From: Opitutia bacterium
GTDB taxonomy: Bacteria; Verrucomicrobiota; Verrucomicrobiia; Opitutales; Opitutaceae
Assembly (NCBI GenBank): GCA_947474365.1
Contig: CANJIU010000040.1
Location: 1 to 64,000, forward strand
Length of the DNA: 64,000 nucleotides
Direction of reading: 5' to 3'
The notes beneath the pieces were generated by a model, which worked only from the letters and a program-made list of their open reading frames with translations, had not been told where the DNA came from and did not search any database. The number at the start of each line of letters is the position of its first letter. Positions within the stretch are counted from its first letter, which is position 1. The position numbers and the translations under genes were made by a program. Shown piece by piece: positions 8,901 to 15,621 of the stretch.

Positions 8901-8966
8901 GAAAACAAGACCCATGACAAATGACCACGCGCGGACGGCGCGAAACCGACAGGAGGAAAGATTCAT
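5919..8966 (-). CDS. TonB-dependent receptor with carboxypeptidase-like N-terminal domain
   Basis: A 1015-residue outer-membrane receptor. A signal peptide (to about residue 33, ...AIRAAQ) is followed by a CarboxypepD-regulatory-like beta-sandwich (about 38-120, containing GRVTNEATGDVLPNV), as in SusC-type and CarboxypepD_reg transporters. The plug (about 135-270) contains IYIRGMTQDFSSLLVDG and 'IIKSPTPDMDGNAIAGYMNL'. A 22-strand-type barrel follows, ending in F (GVTARF). The ATG at 8966 directly precedes the signal peptide. The architecture resembles Caulobacter/Opitutus-type oligosaccharide receptors more than siderophore receptors, but the ligand is unknown. No SusD homologue is adjacent. 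It is transcribed divergently from the VOC gene. Confidence 0.94.
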   Translation of the reverse strand: MNLSSCRFRAVRAWSFVMGLVFVLAVALPAIRAAQDSTGVVTGRVTNEATGDVLPNVAVAVEGSDTRVSTDLNGAFRLVLPPGSSRIVVSYPGLDEQRIAISVTAGQTAVRDVALNSASYKMERYVVKGLREGQAAAIQEERQAANVRTVAAIDAFGNPGAAIGEMLQRLPGVSVDGSGGEVGAIYIRGMTQDFSSLLVDGAQIAVSGGTSISNGNVYFGQVSTGTLASAEIIKSPTPDMDGNAIAGYMNLRTKRAYDRTPGRLITLTAGTAWAESYEHSSVPYKDRPELDLLNLSYSDVFSIFGGRNNLGVVGTFQRNIGNGLISEVGPRQAAAAQTGFFVAAAAPNEPLQRAYGAGQWGGLGKQSPSLNLGLNADYKLSPDTTLFVKSTYNRVKRRSGSSPSYFRWKLFNTAAAANFVAGSTYDVVDARNGTIDLESVLYIRESESTTLSGGIEQRLFGGSGKLTTDFNYSKNRTMYPQLNQLFARLSGVSWRLDRRGRGDWDPIVTQTGGPDWTNPVNYTVRPDSQLITYSAPAQRWGGRADLENTFATTVPVILKVGVKQAGFHQKANRDLNYYTYAGRPTTPANGGVTPWLGYNMKMSGGRYGPFPFLQLPQTGLANDVWADPSNWTQTASDVWNTLYNSRVNDAEFDETINAAYVQGSLKYHRLRVLTGLRVEQTETSGTNDIRVSNSTNSNLATASIAVNAARALNNFRGKATAGTKYNNTFPGLHFVYDVSQDVQARASYSKSITRPTPTSLLPTLVPNETTQTLSGGNPDLKPYTSDNFDVTLAKYFSGIGQLSAGVFLKQITNYFRTFQSTVPTGADNGFGGDYAGWTLTQNRNIGSARIRGIELNHQQQYTFLPGPLRGLGSFANFTYLDTKGDFGSAATTTRLPNLTPRSANAGLTWRGHGLDLRIMMNYRSEFFRSSTSGTFGSGAGVLPGTMLYDVFQHARTLWDFKAQYTLNRVYSFYFDVYNLTNDWTNNDYVHAFGREIPSYAAGAGTSFKAGVTARF

Positions 8967-9158
8967 GTGGGAGCCCCAAGATAAGTAACTGATTGGAGAC
9001 TAACAGCCAAATATTGCCGCCGTCCATTCGAGGCACCGCCGCGGTGCGCTCACCCAAACGCGCGCTCGTTTTCAGCGTTGGCATCTGCGCGACGGCGGGC
9101 GACAGGTGGCACGCCCGCAGTTTACTTTCCGTCCGCGCGGCACATTCTGATTCGCACC

Positions 9159-9572
9159 ATGAAGCAGTGCATCGGCGCCATCTCGATCCTCGTCCGCGAC
9201 TACGACGAAGCCATCGCCTACTACACGACGAAGCTCGGATTTTGTCTGCTTGAGGACACTCCACGCGGCCCGCTAAAACGCTGGGTGATCGTCGCCCCTC
9301 CGGGTTCAGCTGAATGCCGCCTGCTGCTCGCCCAAGCGGTGAAACCCGAGGAAATCGCCGCGATCGGCAACCAGGCGGGCGGACGGGTTTTTCTTTTTCT
9401 GCACACCGATGATTTCTGGCGGGATTACCGCGCGTTCACGGCGCGGGGCGTGCGCTTCGCCGAGTCACCGCGGGAGGAAACCTATGGCACCGTTGCCGTG
9501 TTCTCGGACCTGTACGGCAACCGCTGGGATTTGCTGCAGCTAAAAAACCCTCCCGCCGCCGCCATGGCGTGA
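9159..9572 (+). CDS. VOC (glyoxalase/bleomycin-resistance) family protein
   Basis: A 137-residue cytoplasmic protein with the paired beta-alpha-beta-beta-beta fold of the vicinal oxygen chelate superfamily. The N-terminal half opens ISILVRDYDEAIAYYTTKLG, the classic start, and the C-terminal half has FLHTDDFWRDY and FSDLYGNRWDLLQ, the usual metal-site and dimer region. The start at 9159 is chosen because the family fold begins immediately; the frame extends upstream without similarity. The substrate is not predictable; such proteins include lyases, dioxygenases and drug-binding proteins. A decayed copy of its second half lies at 10181-10403. Confidence 0.9.
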   Translation: MKQCIGAISILVRDYDEAIAYYTTKLGFCLLEDTPRGPLKRWVIVAPPGSAECRLLLAQAVKPEEIAAIGNQAGGRVFLFLHTDDFWRDYRAFTARGVRFAESPREETYGTVAVFSDLYGNRWDLLQLKNPPAAAMA

Positions 9573-9637
9573 GCCAGCTTCGCCGCCGCAATTTTCAAGT
9601 CAATCCGTCCACGTTGCCAAAACCCCGCTCGACCCGG

Positions 9638-9660
9638 TTTGTCATTCAATCGATGACAAA
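9638..9660. terminator. Possible bidirectional terminator
   Basis: Perfect 8-bp inverted repeat tttgtcat / atgacaaa with a 7-nt loop, between the convergent VOC gene (ends 9572) and two-CW gene (ends 9686). The A/T-rich stem ends give short T/A runs on both strands. The stem is weak for a GC-rich genome, so the call is tentative. Confidence 0.4.
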
Positions 9661-9685
9661 AATCGCGTTCCCGACTCCTCAGGAT

Positions 9686-9910
9686 TCAGTTGCGAAAGGC
9701 TTTGTCGTAAGACGGCGTCGCGTAGAAGTCACACTTTAGGCAATTTGCCACCTTCGCGGCAAATGTGCCTTGGACTTTCCCTCCACACAACGTTCCTGCG
9801 ATCCGGGCGCAATGTTGGCCATGATCGGGATAGGCGGGGCAAACTCCCAATTCCTTGGCACGGGCGCCGCCGGCCTCGCGGCCACATTTCTTGAATTCCC
9901 AGCAGTTCAT
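9686..9910 (-). CDS. Two-CW domain protein (small cysteine-rich)
   Basis: A 74-residue protein starting MNCWEFKKCGREAGG, with further cysteines in GVCPAYP, HCARIAGTLCGG and NCLKCDFY. This is the pattern of the 'two-CW' family (CWEFKKCGR start, paired Cys/Trp motifs), small proteins that probably bind metal or carry disulfides; their role is not known. The ATG at 9910 matches the family start; a further in-frame ATG at 9940 would add ten residues. It is convergent with the VOC gene. Confidence 0.8.
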   Translation of the reverse strand: MNCWEFKKCGREAGGARAKELGVCPAYPDHGQHCARIAGTLCGGKVQGTFAAKVANCLKCDFYATPSYDKAFRN

Positions 9911-10031
9911 ATTGAGGAGAGTTATCGGTTGAGGCTCCAACCTCGCTTATCGGCAAATGAACGGGCTCGCTTGAGGGGAAAGATGCCCCCGGGAACTTTG
10001 CCGCGTTACGCCTGCAGACGAAGTTCGTCGT

Positions 10032-10178
10032 AAGAGGGCGTCGAAAAAGCCGGTCCTTCTGTGCGCAGCGAAGAATCCAGCTTGCTGGCCGCAACGCCTT
10101 TTCAGGATGCAAATGTGCCGATGGATTCTTCGCTGCGATCCGAATGACAAACAAACCCCTCTTCTTCGACGCCCTTTG
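10032..10178. repeat. Nested palindromic element
   Basis: Perfect 16-bp inner arms cgcagcgaagaatcca (10064-10079) and tggattcttcgctgcg (10122-10137) are nested inside imperfect outer arms aagagggcgtcgaaaaa (10032-10048) and cttcttcgacgcccttt (10161-10177). No gene is present. The layout suits a non-autonomous palindromic element inserted between the two-CW gene and the decayed VOC copy. Confidence 0.65.
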
Positions 10179-10180
10179 AG

Positions 10181-10403
10181 GTCCTGCCGCACGCGATCAG
10201 GCTCGATTCCGAGGAGATCGCTGACGCCGACAATCCGGCGGACGGACGGGTTTACGCTCTTCCGCCCACGAACGACTTCACCCGGACTTCCGGTCGTTTA
10301 CGACGCGCGGGGTGAGCCTCGCCGAGCGCCACGGTAGGAAAGCGATGCCATCGTCTCCGTTTTCACGAACCTCTCCGGCAACCGCTTAGATTTGCCGCAG
10401 CTG
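10181..10403 (+). pseudogene. Decayed copy of the VOC/glyoxalase gene (3' part)
   Basis: Aligns base for base, with scattered substitutions and few gaps, to about 9310-9541 of the intact VOC gene. Matching stretches include 'gaggagatcgc', 'ggcggacggacgggttt', 'cgcgcggggtg', 'gcctcgccgagc' and 'ggcaaccgctt'. In-frame stops (for example in 'ggggtgagcctc') and frameshifts abolish coding. The 5' part is missing, being cut off next to the palindromic element at 10032-10178. It is a relic of a tandem or ectopic duplication. Confidence 0.8.
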
Positions 10404-10415
10404 CCTCCGCCCATC

Positions 10416-11861
10416 CTACCCTTTCGTAACCGCCGCAACGTGGTCTGTCAGGCGTGCGTGCATGCGCTGCACCCGCCCGGCCTGGTTCGGTTCATCAGCG
10501 AGATTCTTCAACTCATTCGGGTCGCTCTCGTGATCGTACAACTGGCGGCCACCGCGGCCGTCATCCCATTCGATGTAGCGAAAGCGATCATCCCGCACAC
10601 TGCGGCCGACGAGCTTGGTGTGCGTGGATACCATCGTGCTGAAGACCGCCTCTTTTCCCTTGGCGGCGGGGTCCGCGAGCATCGGCTGCAGGGAAGCGCC
10701 CTGCACATGGGCCGGAATTTCCAGGCCGGCGAGCCCCGCCAGCGTCGGGTAGATGTCGACCTGCTCGACGAGCCCGGCGCGCCGGCCCGGCTTGATTCCC
10801 GGAGCGGCGACGATCAGCGGCACATGCGTCCCTTCCTCGAAGAGCGTCTGCTTTGCCCAAAGCCCGTGTTCGCCGAGCTGATAACCGTGATCGCCGGTGA
10901 AGACTACGATTGTGTTCTCATCGAGGTGGAGGTCCCGGAGCTTCGCCAGCACGCGACCCACCTGGGAATCCACCCACCCCGTCGCGGCGAGATAGGCGCG
11001 CCTCGCCTCGCGGGCGTGGCGCACATCGGGCGCCTTGAGACTGAAAACATTGTTGTTCGGACGCAGCGCCGCGCCCGGAATGAGCGACACGTTCTCTCCT
11101 TCGGGCCGGTAAAAGGCCGGCATCGCAATCGTCTGCGGGTCGACGAGATCAAAAAACGCTTTCGGCGCGACGTAGGGCGTGTGCGGCCGGATAAAGCCCA
11201 CCGCGAGAAAGAACGGCTTATCCTGGAAGTTCTCCAGTGTAGCGATTGCGCGAGTCGCAATTTCGTAGTCGGTAAAGTCGCGGTCGGGATGCGATGAGGG
11301 GCCGTAGGGACGGTTATACGTCTTTTCCCGCTTCGCCTTGCCGGCGGGGACATCGGACAAATCCCCTTCGCTCGCCTGCGCGATCTTCAACTCGTCGAGG
11401 ATGACATTGTCCCGCGCGAGCGGCGCGACGAGTTCGACATCGAGCTTCGTTTTCGGATCGGGCACGTGAAACACCTTTCCGATTCGGCCGACCGTATAGC
11501 CGGCGTTCTTGAAGAGCTGCGGCAACGTCACGACGTCCGGCACACCCCCGCGCAGGCTTGTGACGAGATCGTAGACCCTGGTCTTTTCCGGGTAGCAGCC
11601 GGTGAGAAACGAGCAGCGCGACGGATTGCAAAGTGCGAATTGGGTGTAGGCGCGCTCGAACCGCACTCCACGGGCCGCCAGCGCATCCATGTGCGGCGTG
11701 CGCGCGTCGCGGTCACCGTAGCAGCCGAGCGTCGTCGTGAGATCGTCGACGATGATGAAGAGGACGTTGGGTTTCCGATCGGGTGCCGCCGACAAGCCAG
11801 CGAGGAGACAAAGGCTTATCCCGAACAGAAGAATACAGCGCCAGGGGAGGTTCATAGTCAT
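10416..11861 (-). CDS. Exported sulfatase (iduronate-2-sulfatase-like, S1 family)
   Basis: Hydrolyses a sulfate ester, probably on a carbohydrate, in the periplasm or outside the cell. The protein has 482 residues with a signal peptide (to about residue 26). It has metal-binding D39-D40 in FIIVDDL and the formylglycine motif C78-N-P-S-R (CNPSRCSFLTG), which needs a formylglycine-generating enzyme. FTGDHGYQLGEH near residue 320 carries the late metal ligands. LCNPSR and the FSFYLAVGFxRPH-type segment (FLAVGFIRPHTPYVAPK) fit the iduronate-2-sulfatase-like subfamily. The start is uncertain (ATGs at 11861 and 11855, both before the signal). It lies 87 bp downstream of a TonB receptor gene on the same strand and is probably cotranscribed. 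Confidence 0.93.
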   Translation of the reverse strand: MTMNLPWRCILLFGISLCLLAGLSAAPDRKPNVLFIIVDDLTTTLGCYGDRDARTPHMDALAARGVRFERAYTQFALCNPSRCSFLTGCYPEKTRVYDLVTSLRGGVPDVVTLPQLFKNAGYTVGRIGKVFHVPDPKTKLDVELVAPLARDNVILDELKIAQASEGDLSDVPAGKAKREKTYNRPYGPSSHPDRDFTDYEIATRAIATLENFQDKPFFLAVGFIRPHTPYVAPKAFFDLVDPQTIAMPAFYRPEGENVSLIPGAALRPNNNVFSLKAPDVRHAREARRAYLAATGWVDSQVGRVLAKLRDLHLDENTIVVFTGDHGYQLGEHGLWAKQTLFEEGTHVPLIVAAPGIKPGRRAGLVEQVDIYPTLAGLAGLEIPAHVQGASLQPMLADPAAKGKEAVFSTMVSTHTKLVGRSVRDDRFRYIEWDDGRGGRQLYDHESDPNELKNLADEPNQAGRVQRMHARLTDHVAAVTKG

Positions 11862-11948
11862 GAAGGGCAAAAGTCTTCCGATGAGACGCTTGATCACGCA
11901 AGTGTACCTCGCGTCGATTCGAAATCACAATGAGCGCGACTCACTGGC

Positions 11949-14900
11949 CTAAAAATCCACCGTTACACTGAGTTGCACCGACCGAGGATCCTGCATCTGC
12001 GCAGCGCTGATGATGGCCTGCGGATTCGTCCAACCATAATACGTGAAGCGCGGGTCCTTGACGTTGACCACGCTGGCGGTGGACGCGGACACGTTGTTCG
12101 GGATGAGGTCGTCGTTGTTCAAGACATTGCGGACATTGAGCTGGACCGTCAGCCCCAGCCGGTCGCTCAGCTTGCCCTTGTACGACACAAACGGATCGAA
12201 ATACCACTCGCTCGGGCTGTAGAATCGCTGGTTCAGATCCGAGGTCCGGGTTGTGATCGGGAATCCGGCGATGTCCATTTTGGCCTCGCTCAGCATGTAG
12301 CCGATGACGGCCTTCGCCCGCAGGCGGGTGGAAATGCCAGCCCGCCACCCCCGAGTGATGTTGCAGGCCAGCGTGGAACTGAATCGCCACTCGCGGATGC
12401 CAGGGTTCTCGATGCCTTCGAACTGCCGCACGATGAGCACCTCCGGCAGCAGCGAATTACGATATTGATCGAAGAGCGTCGTGTTCGTGCCGGCATCCGT
12501 GATCGGGATGTTCTCCCAGCCCTTGATCGGCGTCGCGCCCGACGCGCCAAACACCGGGGCACCGTTGGCACTGGTGCCCACCACCGGACGAATCCGGCCG
12601 GAAGCCGCGTCGAGCGAATACCATTCCAACTCCCTCATCCGTTTGAACAGCACGGGATCGGTCGCATACTTCAACCAGTCTGGACCGATGTTTGATTTGA
12701 CGGCACTCGTCCGGCCAACGGTGAACCGCAGGTCGAGTTTGCGCCAGCGCCCGCTCAGTTCGACCTCCGTTCCGCGGGAAACGGCGTTGGCGTAGAGTCG
12801 GTAGAAATCGATCGCGTTGTCGGCCGAATTGTAGCCCGGCGCTCCGGCCGATTTTTGATAGTAGTCGCTGAAATCCGGCAAACCGAGGGCCTGTGTCCGG
12901 GTGCGCTGCAAATTGATATAACGCGCCTCCTGGTCGAACGCGAACTGGCGGAGCCGGATGTTGCCAAAGTTATTTCCCGCATCCTGATTGGTGATCTCGT
13001 TCTTGTACCGGTTGACGCGCAGGGTCAGGCCGCCGAGCACAAACCGCACGCCGTACTCGGTGTTTTGCCCGCTGGGAAAAGGATAAAGCGAGCCGTCGAT
13101 GTTATGGGCGGCCGACGGCGCGGGGTCGTTGTTCGTGGAGTCGTTGTAGTGAAAGGAGAGCCAGTTCAGCGGGTGCAGCACCACCGAACGGCTCGTGTTC
13201 AACAGCGTCGGATTATCCTGATAACGGTCCCACGGGATCTTCGTGTAGAAGGGCGCCAGGCCGGTGAGAGGTGACAGCGAATTCACGACCGGGTCGTACT
13301 GCTTGTTGCGCGTCGTGTCATAACGGCGGCTGTAAGTCAGAACCAGACGATCCTTGAGAAAATAGCCCTGATAAACCAACGCCCGCGAGAAGTCCGTCGC
13401 CTTGCGTCCAGTCGCCACGTTGACGCCACCCTGTTCGAATAGTCCCACTCGATATGGCTTCCCGCTCGCGTCATTGAACGTCCAGGTCCCGAACGGATCC
13501 AGTCCGCCCCAGGTGCCGTAGGCCGTACTGGGATTGGCTGGATTGAGATAGTCGCGGGTCAGGAATGCACGATTGGCGGCCGTCATGTAGCGGGAAGTGG
13601 GGCCGAAATCCGCCCGGGCATTTGCAGCCGTGATCACGCTCGGCGCGCTGGGTCGTCCGGAGGCATCGACGTCGTCGAGGATGATCCGGCGAAACACCTG
13701 CACAATCGTCGTCAATTCGTTTTCCGACGCCGTGGCGACGAACCGCTGCCGTCCGGACAATTTACCCACCCATCCGCCGAGCCGCCGAGTCGCGTCAAAT
13801 TCGTACGCGAGCGCGATGCGAGCCTCCTTCGTCTGGGTTTCGCCCAGGTTGGCCAGTTCCTGGCCTTCGAGATACAGCGCCCCAAAATTCGGATTCGCCT
13901 CCCGATTGGCCGTGTTCGCTGCGCGGTTGGCGATGCCGACCGCACCGGCCGCCGCCGGGTCCAACGGGGTGTAGCCCGCCTTGTAGCGATACGTGTTTGG
14001 ATCGATGCTGAGATTCGCCTGCACCGGCGAGTACTTGTTGGTGTTCTTCAACCGCGTCGCTTCGTAATTGGCGCCCAACTCCATGAAGAGATTGTCCGTC
14101 AGCTGCAGGTTACCAACCGCCGTGACGGTCCGGCCGTTTACCCCGTTCGGATGCGTGCCGCCATAGATGCCATAGCGCCGGAAAGGATAAATCCGCTCGT
14201 CGAGAAAGGTCGCACCTCCGAGGTAGTCAGGGGCCGCTCTCAACCCCGCCGCGATGTACTGGCCCTGCTGACGCACAGCGGCCGAGTAGCGATAGCTGTA
14301 GATTCCCGCGACGTCGGTGGCGCCGTGGGTGAAGACGGGCGACGTGGAGACACCGGCGGCCCAGTTGAACAGATACGCATTCGAGCCGGGATTGAGCGCA
14401 AGGCCTTGTGCATCCGGACTTCGGTCCGGCGTGTTGAACGGGAGCCGGTTGCCCATGCCCGGATTCGTCCAGGGCGTGACGCTATCCTTTGTCATGAAGT
14501 AAACGGGGAGCGAGGCCCGCCGGTCGATGTATTCACTATGAACATCTATTCGCAGCCGCTTGAACGGCACCCAGCCGAAACTCCCCGTCACACGTTTGTC
14601 CTTAGCGTAATATCCCTCCATGAAATAGCGCTTGTCACTGTTGAGCGCTTCGAGCCGTACGCCCAACCGGTCGGTCAGGAGCGGCGCATTGTAGTCGAGG
14701 GCAAACCGGCGCGACCCGTTGCTATCCGTCATCAACTGCGTCCGCCCCTTGAGGCGTCTGAGTTGGGCGCGGTTGAATTGCGTGTCATTGATCCCCGACG
14801 CGCTGCCGAGCCCAAACAGTCCGGCATTGGGGCCGCTCGCCATGGTGAACCCGCCTTCCGACGAGTTGTAGCTGTCGTAGGGAATCGAGGTCGTGAAGAA

Positions 14901-15344
14901 ATTGCGCGTGTTCGTGGACTCGGCGATTCCGCGCGTCCGGCTCTGCGGCGAATTGCTCGTCGCACCCCGGCCGAAAAACTGCGAGTCGATGCCCGCCAGC
15001 TCCATGCCAGTCTCGGTGTTGGCGCTGTAGTTAAAGGCGTCGTCGGCCGTGAAGGCGCCGATATCGGCGAGGAATTCCGGCGTCATAACCGAAACCTGCG
15101 CGGCGACATCGCGGTAATCCGTTTTCAACCGACTGCCCGAGAGCGTGGTGCTCGCGAGATATCCCGTGTCGGTCGAGGCCTCGATGACGAACGGCGAAAG
15201 GGTCACCGTTCCTCCGGCCTCTTTCGACAGAGCAGGAACCGGTAGGGCTTGTTGCGCATGGATCGGCAGGGCCGGCACAAGGAACACCGGGATGAGGCCG
15301 ACGAGGAAGCGTGGTCGGGATGAAAGAAACGTGGAGACGATCAT
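11949..15344 (-). CDS. TonB-dependent receptor (large, 1131 residues)
   Basis: Outer-membrane transporter. The start at ATG 15344 opens a signal peptide (MIVSTFLSSRPRFLVGLIPV..., processed near IHAQQA). The Opitutus-type segment TVTLSPFVIEAS and 'DTGYLASTTLSGSRLKT' follow, before the plug. The plug and a long barrel occupy the rest and end in DF (VTVDF). It lacks a carboxypeptidase-like domain. The loops are unusually long, making this one of the longest receptors in the window. The GH32 gene lies upstream on the same strand (277-bp gap) and a sulfatase gene 87 bp downstream. Import of a sulfated or fructose-containing oligomer would be consistent with these neighbours but is only an inference. 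Confidence 0.92.
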   Translation of the reverse strand: MIVSTFLSSRPRFLVGLIPVFLVPALPIHAQQALPVPALSKEAGGTVTLSPFVIEASTDTGYLASTTLSGSRLKTDYRDVAAQVSVMTPEFLADIGAFTADDAFNYSANTETGMELAGIDSQFFGRGATSNSPQSRTRGIAESTNTRNFFTTSIPYDSYNSSEGGFTMASGPNAGLFGLGSASGINDTQFNRAQLRRLKGRTQLMTDSNGSRRFALDYNAPLLTDRLGVRLEALNSDKRYFMEGYYAKDKRVTGSFGWVPFKRLRIDVHSEYIDRRASLPVYFMTKDSVTPWTNPGMGNRLPFNTPDRSPDAQGLALNPGSNAYLFNWAAGVSTSPVFTHGATDVAGIYSYRYSAAVRQQGQYIAAGLRAAPDYLGGATFLDERIYPFRRYGIYGGTHPNGVNGRTVTAVGNLQLTDNLFMELGANYEATRLKNTNKYSPVQANLSIDPNTYRYKAGYTPLDPAAAGAVGIANRAANTANREANPNFGALYLEGQELANLGETQTKEARIALAYEFDATRRLGGWVGKLSGRQRFVATASENELTTIVQVFRRIILDDVDASGRPSAPSVITAANARADFGPTSRYMTAANRAFLTRDYLNPANPSTAYGTWGGLDPFGTWTFNDASGKPYRVGLFEQGGVNVATGRKATDFSRALVYQGYFLKDRLVLTYSRRYDTTRNKQYDPVVNSLSPLTGLAPFYTKIPWDRYQDNPTLLNTSRSVVLHPLNWLSFHYNDSTNNDPAPSAAHNIDGSLYPFPSGQNTEYGVRFVLGGLTLRVNRYKNEITNQDAGNNFGNIRLRQFAFDQEARYINLQRTRTQALGLPDFSDYYQKSAGAPGYNSADNAIDFYRLYANAVSRGTEVELSGRWRKLDLRFTVGRTSAVKSNIGPDWLKYATDPVLFKRMRELEWYSLDAASGRIRPVVGTSANGAPVFGASGATPIKGWENIPITDAGTNTTLFDQYRNSLLPEVLIVRQFEGIENPGIREWRFSSTLACNITRGWRAGISTRLRAKAVIGYMLSEAKMDIAGFPITTRTSDLNQRFYSPSEWYFDPFVSYKGKLSDRLGLTVQLNVRNVLNNDDLIPNNVSASTASVVNVKDPRFTYYGWTNPQAIISAAQMQDPRSVQLSVTVDF

Positions 15345-15621
15345 GCGGAGTGTGATGGGGTGGCACCGCCCCCCGCCGAACCGGCCGGAGAGCCGAACCA
15401 AGGTGCGAACACTTCGCGGCAAACACAACCGCAAGAACAGGCCCTCATGCGGAGAGGGCCGACCACACTGCGACGACTGTCGGTGGACACAGAGGGCCGA
15501 GGCGCGTTAGGAGCCCAGGCTCAGCAGCGCAATCATTAGTCGGCGCGAGTCCGCCCCCGCGCGGCCTCGCTCGTCTGGCGCGGTTCAGAGGAGTTTCCGC
15601 CGCCCGCGTCTGAACTACCAC
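15345..15621. other. Intergenic gap between the GH32 and TonB-receptor genes
   Basis: Non-coding, 277 bp. The receptor's promoter or a processing site could lie here, but no clear -35/-10 pair, hairpin or operator was recognised. Confidence 0.4.
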
